A DNA stretch of 34,598 nucleotides, taken from the NCBI GenBank assembly GCA_927433595.1, contig CAKMJY010000013.1, forward strand, positions 1 through 34,598, given 5' to 3'. A model generated the notes under the pieces. It saw only the letters and a list, made by a program, of their open reading frames with translations. It was not told the origin of the DNA and did no database searches. Of the stretch, positions 7,581-16,632 are shown one piece after another (the first letter of the stretch is position 1; each line of letters begins with the position of its first letter). The DNA is from an uncultured Acholeplasmatales bacterium. GTDB taxonomy: Bacteria > Bacillota_I > Bacilli_A > Acholeplasmatales > UBA5453. The position numbers and the translations under genes are program-made.

Positions 7581-8855
7581 CTACCCCAGATACGTTTTTA
7601 GTGATTGTTCGGATCTTTCTTTATATAGACGTTTCCTGTCAATTTTCTTATGTTTTGGTAATTCTGGTAAAATGCCTAAGTTGGCATTGATTGGATTAAA
7701 GCTTTTATTTTTTGTTGAAATGTATCTGGCCATCGCACCAATCATCGTATCGGTTGGGAATGGGGTTAATTCAAGGCCATTAATGAGTCTATCCAAATGG
7801 AATGCAGCAGATAAACCGGATGCGGCAGACTCTACATATCCCTCAACCCCTGAGATTTGGCCAGCAACAAACAGATTTGGATATTGCTTAGATTGATAAC
7901 AAGCATTTAAGATATCTGGTGATTCCAAATAGGTATTCATGTGCATGACACCATATCTGATGATCTCAGCATGTTCTAAGCCTGGAATCAATTGAATCAC
8001 TCTTTTTTGTTCGCCCCATTTTAGATTGGTTTGGAAACCAACGATATTAAATAAGCTTTTAGCGGCGTCATCTTGTCTCAGTTGAACAACCGCATAAGGT
8101 TTATTGCCTTCATGTTCTAATCCAACTGGTTTAAGTGGGCCAAACAATAACGTTTCTCTGCCACGCGAAGCCATAATCTCAACTGGCATACAGCCTTCAA
8201 AGACATTGACTTCAAAGTCTTTTAAGCCTGCACGCTCTGCCGACATTAATGCATCATAAAACGTATCATATTGTTCTTTTGTCATCGGACAGTTGATATA
8301 ATCTGAGTCACCTTTATCGTATCGAGATTTAAAATAAGCAATATCATAATTGATGGTGCTTGCGTCAATGATTGGCGCAACCGCATCAAAGAAATGTAGT
8401 CGTTTCGCATCAAATAGTTGTTGAATTTTACCTGATAAGGTATCACTTGTGAGTGGGCCTGAGGCAATAATGGTATAGGCTTCTGTATCAATGTCGGTTA
8501 CTTCATCGTATACCACTTCAATATTGGGGTGACTCGTAATTTTATTCGTCACATACTCACTAAATCCAATACGGTCTACCGCTAAGCTTGAACCAGCTGG
8601 GACTTCTTTTGATAAAGCTGCCTCTAAAATGAGTGACCCAATTTCGATCATCTCTCTTTTAAGCATCCCAACTGCATTAAGTGGGTCATTTGACCTTAAC
8701 GAATTGGAACAGACCAATTCTGCAAACCCGCCTGTTTGGTGGGCAGGTGTCATTTTCTTCGGTCTCATTTCAAATAATCTTACTTTATGTCCTTTGTTTG
8801 CTAGATAATAAGCAGCTTCACTGCCTGCTAAACCAGCACCAATAATATTAATCAT
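7581..8855 (-). CDS. trmFO: Folate-dependent tRNA (uracil-5-)-methyltransferase TrmFO
   Basis: FAD enzyme that makes ribothymidine-54 in tRNA with methylene-THF as carbon donor. The 424 residues start with the dinucleotide-binding motif ([19 protein letters not shown]), then the TrmFO signatures [19 protein letters not shown] and, later, [20 protein letters not shown]. It opens the trmFO-xerC-nudix-dut operon. Upstream are a TTGACT-N17-TATTAG promoter, a bulged hairpin and a 6-bp hairpin (ACTCAA/TTGAGT) just before a weak ribosome site (GTGGA). Its need for folate links it loosely to the THF-riboswitch folate importer elsewhere in the window. Identification is secure. Confidence 0.97.
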   Translation of the reverse strand: MINIIGAGLAGSEAAYYLANKGHKVRLFEMRPKKMTPAHQTGGFAELVCSNSLRSNDPLNAVGMLKREMIEIGSLILEAALSKEVPAGSSLAVDRIGFSEYVTNKITSHPNIEVVYDEVTDIDTEAYTIIASGPLTSDTLSGKIQQLFDAKRLHFFDAVAPIIDASTINYDIAYFKSRYDKGDSDYINCPMTKEQYDTFYDALMSAERAGLKDFEVNVFEGCMPVEIMASRGRETLLFGPLKPVGLEHEGNKPYAVVQLRQDDAAKSLFNIVGFQTNLKWGEQKRVIQLIPGLEHAEIIRYGVMHMNTYLESPDILNACYQSKQYPNLFVAGQISGVEGYVESAASGLSAAFHLDRLINGLELTPFPTDTMIGAMARYISTKNKSFNPINANLGILPELPKHKKIDRKRLYKERSEQSLKTYLG

Positions 8856-8946
8856 ATATCCACGTAATACTCAATCAAGTTGAGTAAATCCTTTCATATA
8901 AAAGTTGTCAATTTAGGCTACAATCATCTCAAAAGATAGTTACTAA

Positions 8947-8975
8947 CTAATAGCTCTCTTTTAATACAGAGTCAA
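8947..8975 (-). promoter_or_regulatory. Promoter of the trmFO operon
   Basis: Minus-strand TTGACT (8970-8975), 17-base spacer, TATTAG (8947-8952). The 333-base gap 8856-9188 holds this promoter, the leader hairpins, a 23-bp tandem repeat and the divergent lacI-type promoter; no gene is seen there. Confidence 0.6.
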
Positions 8976-9005
8976 CCGCATAAAATCATTATAATTCTTT
9001 TAACC

Positions 9006-9074
9006 AATGTGGGTTTTGTTGTTTTTATAATGTGGGTTTTGTTGTATTTATAATGTGGGTTTTGTTGTTTTTAC
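9006..9074 (+). repeat. Three tandem 23-bp repeats
   Basis: Units at 9006-9028, 9029-9051 and 9052-9074 follow AATGTGGGTTTTGTTGTTTT plus three bases; they differ at only a few positions near the 3' end of each unit. They lie in the divergent gap between trmFO and the LacI-type gene. The unit is G/T-rich on one strand and not palindromic, so it is unlike a LacI operator. Confidence 0.9.
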
Positions 9075-9188
9075 TTATCCCAACCATTTTCTCGTTATAT
9101 AGATTAGATTTCAAGTGTCTAAACCTATATTCTATTGTTCTTTCTTAAAAACTATTATTATTATATAATATTTACGAGGTGATTATCT

Positions 9189-10157
9189 ATGGCAACCATA
9201 AAAGATGTCGCAAAAAAAGCAAATGTTAGTGTTGCAACCGTATCACGCGTTATTAATCAAAAAGGCTATGTCAACGAAGAAACTAGAGCGCTCGTTGAAA
9301 ATGCCATCAAAGACTTGAACTATATTCCAAATGAATTAGCTCGAAGCCTATTTAACAAACACTCTAAACTGATTGGCGTATTGGTGCCGCATTTCGACAC
9401 CCAATTTTACGCAGAACTCATCGAGGGCATTGAAAATGCGGCGATGAAACTTGGCTATAAAATCATGTTATCTAATACACAAGATAATGCGAAACGTGAA
9501 AAAGATTATATTCACATCTATTCCCAGTATAACATTGATGGCATCATTGTGGCTTCAAATGCGCACAATGTCGAACAATTAATCAAATCTGATTTACCGA
9601 TTGTCACGGTCGACCATATTTTATCTGAAAATATCCCTTCCATTACATCTAACAATATCTTAGGCGGCATCATTGCTGCACAAAGATTAATTTCAGGTGG
9701 TGCAAGGTATATATTAGAACTAAGAGGACCTTCATTCCTTTTAACCGTTTCAGAACGGTCATTAGGCTTTAGACAAGTTTTAGTTCAAAATAACATTCCA
9801 TATATTTCTTATGATGGTGACTTAATCAACCCAGATATTGATGCAATTACGAAAATCATCCAAGACCATCCTGAGATTGACGGTGTATTCGCAACCTCAG
9901 ACTTCTTAGCTATCCATGCTCAAACCATCCTACAAAGAATGGGCAAACAAGTCCCTAAGGATGTTCAGATTGTCGGATTTGATAATATCGTCTATACGAC
10001 TTTAGTATCACCAACCATCACAACCATTGAACAACCAATTAGACGTATGGGTGAGCTTGCTTTAGAATCCTTGGTAAAACTTTTAAACGATGAACCTATT
10101 ACAGATTTCCATAGCGTATTAGACGTTAAATTAATTGAAAGAGAATCGACAAAGTAA
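9189..10157 (+). CDS. LacI-family transcriptional regulator
   Basis: A 322-residue repressor-type protein. The N-terminal helix-turn-helix (ATIKDVAKKANVSVATVSRVINQ) and hinge (NELARSL) bind DNA. The rest is a periplasmic-binding-like sugar/effector domain (LIGVLVPHFDTQFYAELIEGIENAA, IDGVFATSDFLAIHAQ, QIVGFDN). ATG follows AGGTGAT, and a TATAAT -10 lies at 9164-9169 with a weak -35. It is the only gene of its transcript and has no sugar-transport neighbour, so its effector and targets cannot be read from context. It is distinct from the CcpA-like protein at 30.9 kb, lacking the ARGLASRKTTTVG run that marks CcpA. A RbsR/ScrR-like role is possible. Confidence 0.9.
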   Translation: MATIKDVAKKANVSVATVSRVINQKGYVNEETRALVENAIKDLNYIPNELARSLFNKHSKLIGVLVPHFDTQFYAELIEGIENAAMKLGYKIMLSNTQDNAKREKDYIHIYSQYNIDGIIVASNAHNVEQLIKSDLPIVTVDHILSENIPSITSNNILGGIIAAQRLISGGARYILELRGPSFLLTVSERSLGFRQVLVQNNIPYISYDGDLINPDIDAITKIIQDHPEIDGVFATSDFLAIHAQTILQRMGKQVPKDVQIVGFDNIVYTTLVSPTITTIEQPIRRMGELALESLVKLLNDEPITDFHSVLDVKLIERESTK

Positions 10158-10180
10158 AAGATGACCGAAGTCATCTTTTT
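10156..10180 (+). terminator. Bidirectional terminator between the lacI-type gene and the ABC permease
   Basis: 10-bp perfect stem AAAAGATGAC/GTCATCTTTT with a CGAA loop (TTCG on the other strand), followed by T-rich sequence on the plus strand. It can serve both convergent genes. Confidence 0.85.
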
Positions 10181-10183
10181 TCT

Positions 10184-11776
10184 TTAAAATTTGAGAAATT
10201 GCTTTCTTGAGGTTGGTTTTAGTAAGACGTATAACCCAATTGATATGGCATACAATAATATGCCAATTATGAATAGACTCATATTCGATGATAATACCTT
10301 ATCGAGTAGTGAATAAAGGAACCCAAATGTGACCAATAAGGCAAAACCACCAAATACAGCTAGCAATGAGGCAATGCTTTGTTTGATGACTTCTACTTCG
10401 TTTGAAAATTCAAACTTTGGTACCGTTAGATTAATAAATGAACCCATCAATGATGATAATGTAGATAGCCCTGTCACTAATAGTAGTAACAAGAAAATCT
10501 CAACCGGTGTTAAGGCTAATGCGAAACTGATCAAGGTAATCCCTAGGATCGATGCCGGGATAACCAATAACATATTGAATAATACTTTTGACAACATAAT
10601 GTCATGTGGATCAATTGGCAAACTCTTTAACAGTGAAAAGTGTTTGCCTTCTAACGATAAACTCACAGCGGATGTATAAGTCATCACAATTGAAAACCCA
10701 AAAACAATTAATATCAATGGTAATAATGGGACGTTTAAGGCGGTTGTTTCTATTAAGAATGCTTCTATGTCTTGTTTAAAGAACAGACTTGCAACAGATA
10801 TCGCAATGATGATCACAACCCCTAAACCCGTGTTTAAGACGTATATTGGGACTGAAAAATAAGTTTTAAACTCTTTTTTTACCAGTGTCATAATCACATG
10901 AGATGATTGGAATGTCACAGCCTTATTACGGTTGAAATAAGCTGTTCTCTTCGACTGATTTGTTTTCTTTACTAGGTTTGTAATCAGTAATACATATAGC
11001 ATAAATACCCCTATGGATATCCCTGCATATAGTAAGAATGCGACATGATCTTGATGATGAACGCTATTGATAAACATTTCAATCATTGGATAATAAGTCG
11101 CTAAGCCTTTGACCATATTGATTTGGCCTGTTAACGGATTCACTTCTGTTTCATTGACTGAAAACGTTAAGGCAAATATCCCTAAGAAAAAGGCAAACAT
11201 GAAGATGATATTAAAAATCTTAGCCCCTGGTAATTTAGACGTTATGGTTGTGATCAATAATGAAACAAAGGATAATACCACAATTGGCACTAGTGGTGCC
11301 AATAAGAACCCAAGGATAAAGTATATCACGGTGAAAAATGTGATATCACCAAAATAGAAATACCCAAATGCAATCGGTGCGATGAAGATAATGGATGTGA
11401 TATAAATCATTAAGATCATTACCGTTAATTTCGCCAATAAAACCGTTTGATCTTTAATCGGTAACGGTGCTAATATGTCATAATCCTTATAATGAAAGAT
11501 ATACCCACTTGATCTAAATAAGGCCATCATGACAGATAAACCTAATGTATAAGTGGCTAAAAAGGATAAGACGACTTCTAGTTGGTTTTGTTCGGATAAT
11601 AGTTTAGCCAAATCAAAGAATAGAAATCCAAATCCACCTAAGAATGCCACCAAAGCATAAAGGATAGCAAATCCAATTAAAACCGTCTTTAGTTTGTTTT
11701 CTTTTAGATTAAACCCAAATAATCGTTTTAATGAAAATGACTCTTTAAAAAAGACTTTTACAAGATGTAGATACAT
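10184..11776 (-). CDS. ABC transporter permease, exporter-type (ABC-2-like)
   Basis: A 530-residue integral membrane protein with about a dozen hydrophobic segments in two groups separated by a short hydrophilic loop (around KKTNQSKRTAYFNRNKA). The layout fits two fused ABC-2-like halves. It starts on the last base of its ATP-binding partner (TAATG), so the two are translationally coupled and form one transporter. The family moves drugs, peptides or lipids outward; no substrate clue is visible and there is no substrate-binding protein, arguing against import. Function beyond 'permease' is not recognised. Confidence 0.8.
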   Translation of the reverse strand: MYLHLVKVFFKESFSLKRLFGFNLKENKLKTVLIGFAILYALVAFLGGFGFLFFDLAKLLSEQNQLEVVLSFLATYTLGLSVMMALFRSSGYIFHYKDYDILAPLPIKDQTVLLAKLTVMILMIYITSIIFIAPIAFGYFYFGDITFFTVIYFILGFLLAPLVPIVVLSFVSLLITTITSKLPGAKIFNIIFMFAFFLGIFALTFSVNETEVNPLTGQINMVKGLATYYPMIEMFINSVHHQDHVAFLLYAGISIGVFMLYVLLITNLVKKTNQSKRTAYFNRNKAVTFQSSHVIMTLVKKEFKTYFSVPIYVLNTGLGVVIIIAISVASLFFKQDIEAFLIETTALNVPLLPLILIVFGFSIVMTYTSAVSLSLEGKHFSLLKSLPIDPHDIMLSKVLFNMLLVIPASILGITLISFALALTPVEIFLLLLLVTGLSTLSSLMGSFINLTVPKFEFSNEVEVIKQSIASLLAVFGGFALLVTFGFLYSLLDKVLSSNMSLFIIGILLYAISIGLYVLLKPTSRKQFLKF

Positions 11777-12486
11777 TAGACTTCACTCGCGATTTCCATA
11801 AATAAGTGTTCTAACGATTGGTCTTTGATGACATCCTGGGTTAAACCTTGAGCAACTATCTTCCCTTGTTTGATGATGGCTACCTTATTACATAGCTTTT
11901 CAACGACTTCTAAGACGTGCGTTGAAAAGAAAATACTAGAACCTTGTTCACATAACCCTTTAAACGTTTCTTTTAATAAGAAACTAGCTTTAGGGTCAAG
12001 ACCTACAAATGGCTCGTCTAATAATAATACTTTTGGTTTATGAATGAGAGCAGATATAATCACTAGCTTTTGTTTCATCCCATGTGAATAAGATGAGATT
12101 GGGTGTGATAATACGGATGTTAACTCAAACATGTTGGCATATTGTTCAATCAAGTCTTTTCTTTCAAGACTGGATACTTTAAAGACATCGCCTATAAAGT
12201 TCAAATACTCAATGCCTGTTAATGACTCATAGATATCTGGATTATCTGGAATATAGGCAATGAGTTTTTTAACTTCAAGCGGTTCATCTTTGATGGACTT
12301 ACCAAGTACTAAAATATCGCCTTTTTCGAAATTAATGATACCTGCAATCGACTTCAAAAGAGTCGTTTTGCCTGCACCATTATGCCCAACAAACCCATAT
12401 AGGTCGCCTGGTTCAATGGTTAATGTAATTTGATTATTGGCAAGTTTATTGCCATAAGACTTACTGACGTTTTTAATTTCCAACAT
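11776..12486 (-). CDS. ABC transporter ATP-binding protein
   Basis: A 236-residue nucleotide-binding domain: Walker A GHNGAGKTT (about residues 34-42), signature SYSHGMKQKL, Walker B KVLLLDEPFVGLDP, and the switch His in FFSTHVLE. The non-canonical signature (SHGMKQ in place of SGGQ) is common in ABC-2 exporter ATPases. ATG follows GGAGGTG; a TATAAT box (12507-12512) with a poor -35 lies upstream. It forms a two-gene exporter with the downstream permease. Confidence 0.93.
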   Translation of the reverse strand: MLEIKNVSKSYGNKLANNQITLTIEPGDLYGFVGHNGAGKTTLLKSIAGIINFEKGDILVLGKSIKDEPLEVKKLIAYIPDNPDIYESLTGIEYLNFIGDVFKVSSLERKDLIEQYANMFELTSVLSHPISSYSHGMKQKLVIISALIHKPKVLLLDEPFVGLDPKASFLLKETFKGLCEQGSSIFFSTHVLEVVEKLCNKVAIIKQGKIVAQGLTQDVIKDQSLEHLFMEIASEV

Positions 12487-12580
12487 AAAAACACCTCCAC
12501 AAGACTATTATACGCCTAAATAATATAAAAATAAATAGATATTGAATTTTTTTGAATTTATTTAAATTTTGAATCACTTA

Positions 12581-12611
12581 TAAAAAAGATGCCTTGGGAT
12601 TAGGCATCTTT
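12581..12611 (-). terminator. Terminator of the folT-like gene
   Basis: Minus-strand AAAGATGCCT/AGGCATCTTT stem ending in TTTTTTAT, directly after the stop codon. Confidence 0.9.
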
Positions 12612-12614
12612 GGT

Positions 12615-13130
12615 TTATTTCTCTAACAAAAAATCTTCGTAAACTGGCATTAGTCGTTTGTTTAAGATTACTGTGACAATACTTAAGATTGCGATATTCA
12701 CTGGTATCATAGGTAATCTTAAGGATAAGCTACCGATTGCATAATCTAGGTTTACCACCATGAATAACGCAAACGTATTTAACAGTGATGCTAAGATATG
12801 GGTAATGGTTAATACAATACCTATTCTCAAATGACTACTTTTCTTATTGAGTAGTAATCCGGGTAAGAACCCCCATATAATGGCACTTAAACTAAAGAGT
12901 GGATTATAGCCACCTCTGACAAAGAGGATAAACCCAACATTATCGCTGACTAAACCCATTAAAGCGCCGTAGATTGGACCTAATACGATACCACCAATAA
13001 TGAGTGGGATGGCATAGTAGGGTAACCCAAAATCAGCTGCTGGAATGACTTGTTTAACTAACACATCTAGGGCAATTGACAATGCCGTCAATATCCCTGC
13101 TAAACTTAAAAACCTTAATTGCTTCGTCAA
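12615..13130 (-). CDS. folT: ECF transporter S component, predicted folate-specific (FolT), TTG start
   Basis: A 171-residue membrane protein with about five to six helices. It carries the FolT-like segments GGIVLGPIYGALMGLVSDNVGFI and NPLFSLSAIIWGFLPGLLL. Substrate is inferred from the tetrahydrofolate riboswitch immediately upstream. The start codon is TTG, nine bases after AGGAGG; no in-frame ATG is better placed. It needs a shared EcfA/A'/T module that is not in the window. Imported folate would serve TrmFO and one-carbon metabolism. S component is likely, and the folate assignment is strengthened by the riboswitch. Confidence 0.87.
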   Translation of the reverse strand: MTKQLRFLSLAGILTALSIALDVLVKQVIPAADFGLPYYAIPLIIGGIVLGPIYGALMGLVSDNVGFILFVRGGYNPLFSLSAIIWGFLPGLLLNKKSSHLRIGIVLTITHILASLLNTFALFMVVNLDYAIGSLSLRLPMIPVNIAILSIVTVILNKRLMPVYEDFLLEK

Positions 13131-13163
13131 AATAAAAGACCTCCTATATTGAGAGATCCACTA

Positions 13164-13277
13164 TAAAAAAAACCTTACAGCGGACGCATAAGAAAACCGC
13201 CACTATCACTAGTGTTCGTACCAACCCGACATCCCATGGTTAGTCACTTAACGCTTCCTTATTACTCTGTTAAGGTT
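13164..13277 (-). promoter_or_regulatory. Tetrahydrofolate (THF) riboswitch
   Basis: The minus strand has the THF aptamer landmarks GCGTTAAGTG, ATGGGATGTCG and GCGTCCGCT. Its outer helix P1 (AACCTTAACAG with CTGTAAGGTT) runs straight into eight Ts at 13165-13172. Ligand-stabilised P1 would therefore also be a terminator stem, giving folate-repressed expression of folT. Confidence 0.92.
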
Positions 13278-13306
13278 ATTGTATCACAAGTTATTTTAAT
13301 TGCCAA
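13278..13306 (-). promoter_or_regulatory. Promoter of folT inside the 3' end of ung
   Basis: Minus-strand TTGGCA (13301-13306), 17-base spacer, TACAAT (13278-13283). The -35 lies within the last codons of ung. No terminator separates ung from the riboswitch, so read-through from the pckG operon is also possible. Confidence 0.65.
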
Positions 13307-13944
13307 TCGATTGGACTAACATCTAAACTTATTAAGTAATCATTACACTTCTTAAATACATTTGAGCCAATAAATCCTTTATAGGCTGAAAGCGGTGAAG
13401 GATGAACGGTCTCTAAAATCATATGATTTGGATTGGTTAAGTAATGTCTGTACTTCTTAGCATTACTGCCAAAGAGCATAAAACAAATCGGTTGATCTAA
13501 TAAGTTTAAGTGTTTAATCACCTCAAGTGTAAATACTTCCCAGCCTTTGTTTTGATGGGATAGCGGTTGATGGGCTTCAACCGTTAAAATGGTATTTAAC
13601 AGTAATACCCCTTGTTTTGCCCAATCGGTTAGGTCACCATGTCTTGGCATGGAAATATAAAACGAGGATTCAATCTCTTTATATATATTGATCAAAGAAG
13701 GCGGTAAAGCAATGCCTTTTTGAACAGAGAAGGCTAAACCGTTCGCTTGATTGAGATTATGATATGGGTCTTGACCTAAAATGACAACTTTAACCGCTTC
13801 AAAAGGGGTTAAATCAAATGCCTTAAATAGGTCTTTTTTCTCTGGAAAGATGGTTTTAGTCATTCGTGCTTGTGTGATAAATGCCTTTAAGTCTTTAAAG
13901 TATGGTTTCTTTGATTCAACCTCATAAAAATCCTTAAATGTCAT
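13291..13944 (-). CDS. ung: Uracil-DNA glycosylase, family 1
   Basis: Removes uracil from DNA to start base-excision repair. The 217-residue protein has the water-activating loop GQDPYHN (residues 57-63), the LLLNTILTV segment and the DNA-intercalation loop HPSPLSAYKGF. It begins inside the end of the upstream acetyltransferase gene (11-base overlap) with GGAG seven bases before ATG, and is the last gene of the pckG-tdh-kbl-gnat-ung cluster. Secure. Confidence 0.97.
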   Translation of the reverse strand: MTFKDFYEVESKKPYFKDLKAFITQARMTKTIFPEKKDLFKAFDLTPFEAVKVVILGQDPYHNLNQANGLAFSVQKGIALPPSLINIYKEIESSFYISMPRHGDLTDWAKQGVLLLNTILTVEAHQPLSHQNKGWEVFTLEVIKHLNLLDQPICFMLFGSNAKKYRHYLTNPNHMILETVHPSPLSAYKGFIGSNVFKKCNDYLISLDVSPIDWQLK

Positions 13945-14404
13945 GTGAAAACTCCATCACGTAATCATCCATCACATAAGATTGTCCAATTTCTGTAACG
14001 ATGCTATCCTTGATGACAAACCCGAGTGACTCATAGGCTTTAATCGCGTCTTTGTTATACTTATTAACCGTTAGATAGATAGGTTTGTTATAATCCTTTA
14101 GTTTATCGATAAAAGCCCTTAAAAGGCCTTTTTTACGATAATCCTTAAGGACATATATCTTGCTTAAGAATACCTTATCATCGACTCTAATGGACGCAAA
14201 CCCACATGGTTTGTCATCCTTGATAATGAAATACTGGTAGCCTGCATTGATTTGGTCTTTGATTGCCTCTTTGGATAGATACTTATCGAGCATATAATCG
14301 ATTTGTTTTTCATCTAAAATCGCTTGATACGCTTCATGCCAAATCGTTTTTGACATCTTCGCAATCTTTTTAATATTTTCTTTTGTCTCTACCAATATGA
14401 ACAT
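13934..14404 (-). CDS. GNAT-family N-acetyltransferase
   Basis: A 156-residue GNAT-fold protein. The acetyl-CoA pyrophosphate loop appears as LKDYRKKGLLRAFID (near residue 90), after the beta4 strand VFLSKIYVL. Residues NKDAIKAYESLGFVI match the C-terminal GNAT motif B. The acceptor is unknown. ATG follows AGGAGG. It sits eight bases downstream of kbl and overlaps ung, so it is co-transcribed with threonine catabolism, though a functional link is not evident. Confidence 0.87.
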   Translation of the reverse strand: MFILVETKENIKKIAKMSKTIWHEAYQAILDEKQIDYMLDKYLSKEAIKDQINAGYQYFIIKDDKPCGFASIRVDDKVFLSKIYVLKDYRKKGLLRAFIDKLKDYNKPIYLTVNKYNKDAIKAYESLGFVIKDSIVTEIGQSYVMDDYVMEFSHDI

Positions 14405-14412
14405 AGGTCCTC

Positions 14413-15582
14413 CTATAATATCTGCATCGATTTTGCCGTATGATAAAGAATATCAACCGCTTGGTCTAAATCCTTTTTCTCATGCAAAGCAGATACCATG
14501 ATTCTTATTCTACCATATCCTTTTGGGACAGTAGGGAAGACAATGCCTGATACATACACACCATGTTGAAGTAAGGCTTTTGAGAATGCCATGGTTTTTG
14601 ATTCATCACCAATCATCACTGGGGTGATTGGGGTTTCTGAATGACCAATGTCAAAGCCTTTTTCTTTTAACTTAGCTTTTAGATATCGTGAGTTATCCCA
14701 TAGCTTTTCGGTATAACTGGTACTTTCTTCTAGCATGGTAAATGCTTCGATGATGGCAGCTGCTGCAGATGGCATCAGTGAGGTTGAAAATAATAAGGGT
14801 CTTCCGCGATGTAACAAATACTGTTTCATAGCAAGACTACCAGCCACATACCCACCGACGACACCAATCGCTTTTGACAGTGTCCCAATGATAAAGTCTA
14901 CTTGACCATGTAAATGGAAGTGGTCTACGGTGCCTCTACCAGATTCACCCAATACACCTGACCCATGGGCATCATCCACATAGGTTAAGGCTTTATATTG
15001 TTTCGCTAATCTGACAATCTCAGGTAACTTCGCGATATCGCCATCCATTGAGAATACCCCATCTGTGATGATCAATACTTGATGATATAAGTGTCTTTTT
15101 TCTTTTAAGATGCGTTCTAGATCTGCCATATCGCTGTGTTTATAGATTGCTTTATCGGCTTTGGATAACTTCACGCCATCGATGATTGATGCGTGGTTTA
15201 AGGCATCAGATATGATCAAATCCCCTTTATCCGTGACCGCTTGAATGACACCGACGTTACACATGAACCCACTTTGGAAGACCAGTGCCGCTTCTTCTTT
15301 TTTGAACTGTGCAATCTTTCGATCTAATTTTTCATGGATATCCATATTACCAACAATCGTTCTTACCGCACCAGCCCCAACCCCATAGTGGTTGATGGCT
15401 TCAATGGCTTTTTCTTTTAATCGTGGATGATTAGCGAACCCTAAATAGTTATTTGAGGAAAGGTTAATGACCCTTTTACCATTTAGTGTAATGATTGCCT
15501 CACATGGTGTTTCGCTAACAGGTAGTTCGCGGTAAACACCATCTGTTTTTAGTTGTTGTACCTTACTTTCTAAAAAATCCAT
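14413..15582 (-). CDS. kbl: 2-amino-3-ketobutyrate CoA ligase (glycine C-acetyltransferase)
   Basis: PLP enzyme that cleaves 2-amino-3-ketobutyrate with CoA to glycine and acetyl-CoA. The 389-residue protein has family length and shows [14 protein letters not shown] near the N-terminus, [17 protein letters not shown] in the middle (PLP-contacting Asp/His) and the Schiff-base Lys in [13 protein letters not shown]. It lies nine bases downstream of tdh; the pair is the classical threonine dehydrogenase pathway. ATG follows AAGGAGG. 8-amino-7-oxononanoate synthase (BioF) is the nearest alternative, excluded mainly by the tdh neighbour. Confidence 0.93.
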   Translation of the reverse strand: MDFLESKVQQLKTDGVYRELPVSETPCEAIITLNGKRVINLSSNNYLGFANHPRLKEKAIEAINHYGVGAGAVRTIVGNMDIHEKLDRKIAQFKKEEAALVFQSGFMCNVGVIQAVTDKGDLIISDALNHASIIDGVKLSKADKAIYKHSDMADLERILKEKRHLYHQVLIITDGVFSMDGDIAKLPEIVRLAKQYKALTYVDDAHGSGVLGESGRGTVDHFHLHGQVDFIIGTLSKAIGVVGGYVAGSLAMKQYLLHRGRPLLFSTSLMPSAAAAIIEAFTMLEESTSYTEKLWDNSRYLKAKLKEKGFDIGHSETPITPVMIGDESKTMAFSKALLQHGVYVSGIVFPTVPKGYGRIRIMVSALHEKKDLDQAVDILYHTAKSMQIL

Positions 15583-15591
15583 AAATCCTCC

Positions 15592-16632
15592 TTAAGGAAT
15601 CATGACCACTTTCCCCGAATTACCGGATGCCATAATTTTAAATGCTTCTTCAAAGTTTTCCATTTTGATGACGTGTGTCACAATCTTATCAAACTGGATG
15701 CGTTTGGCTTCAATGAATGCCGATACTTGATTCCAGTTTTCATACATCTTTCTGCCTGTAACCCCATAAATGGTTATCCCTTTAAAGACAATGTCGTTGG
15801 ATAGATCGACTTCAATCTTATCAGGGGTAATCCCAAGCAGTGCCATATGGCCACCTTTTTTAATGTATTTAAATGATTGTTCGATGGCGGTTTTGTGTCC
15901 TGAGAACTCAGTCACGACATCTACACCTAATCCGTTTGTTTCTTCTAAGACACGTTTAATGACGTCCTCTTCTTTTGGATTAATCACAACATCAGCACCG
16001 ATTTCTTTGGCTAATTTCATTCTAAATGGGTTGACTTCGATCGCGATGATTTTCTTCGCACCGACGATTTTAGCCACATTTACCCCCATTAATCCGATTG
16101 GTCCACAACCAATGACGGCAACTGTTTTACCAATGATGTCAAAGTGTAACATCGTATGAACGGCATTACCGAGTGGTTCTAAAACGGATAGGTATTTTGG
16201 GTCTGTGCCACTTTTATCAATGATTAGGTTTGCCTCAGGCATCTTAATCATCTCTGCGAAACACCCATCGGTATCAACACCAATGATCTTCGTGTTTTGA
16301 CAAATATGGCCTCTACCTGTACGGCAGAACTCACATTGCCCACAAACGATGTGTGTTTCTGATGACACGATGTCGCCTACTTTAACACGGTCTACACCTT
16401 TACCTACTTTAGTCACTCTACCTGAGAATTCATGGCCAACGGTGAGTGGTGGGTTCATTCTATTAGCCGCCCAAGCGTCCCAATTATAAATATGGACGTC
16501 TGTTCCGCATAAAGATGCCGATAATACTTCAATTAGGACTTCATGGTCCAATAGCGTATTATCGATGTCTTTTTGTACAACTTCTAAGCCTTTTTCTCGT
16601 TTTGTTTTGGATAGTGTAAACACATCATTCAC
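15592..16632 (-). CDS. tdh: L-threonine 3-dehydrogenase (GTG start)
   Basis: Zinc-dependent medium-chain dehydrogenase that oxidises threonine to 2-amino-3-ketobutyrate with NAD+. The 346 residues carry the catalytic zinc ligand Cys42 with GHE at 66-68, the structural zinc cysteines 97, 100, 103 and 111 (CGQCEFCRTGRGHIC) and the Rossmann motif GCGPIGLMGV. The start is GTG, overlapping the end of pckG by eight bases, so it is coupled to it. Followed by kbl. Length and the SLCGTDVHIYNWD motif match Tdh rather than sorbitol dehydrogenase. Confidence 0.95.
   Translation of the reverse strand: MNDVFTLSKTKREKGLEVVQKDIDNTLLDHEVLIEVLSASLCGTDVHIYNWDAWAANRMNPPLTVGHEFSGRVTKVGKGVDRVKVGDIVSSETHIVCGQCEFCRTGRGHICQNTKIIGVDTDGCFAEMIKMPEANLIIDKSGTDPKYLSVLEPLGNAVHTMLHFDIIGKTVAVIGCGPIGLMGVNVAKIVGAKKIIAIEVNPFRMKLAKEIGADVVINPKEEDVIKRVLEETNGLGVDVVTEFSGHKTAIEQSFKYIKKGGHMALLGITPDKIEVDLSNDIVFKGITIYGVTGRKMYENWNQVSAFIEAKRIQFDKIVTHVIKMENFEEAFKIMASGNSGKVVMIP

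Noticed and set aside
10329-10679. Plus-strand ORF of 116 residues
   Set aside because: Shadow of the ABC permease in another frame; no ribosome site and composition typical of an antisense frame.
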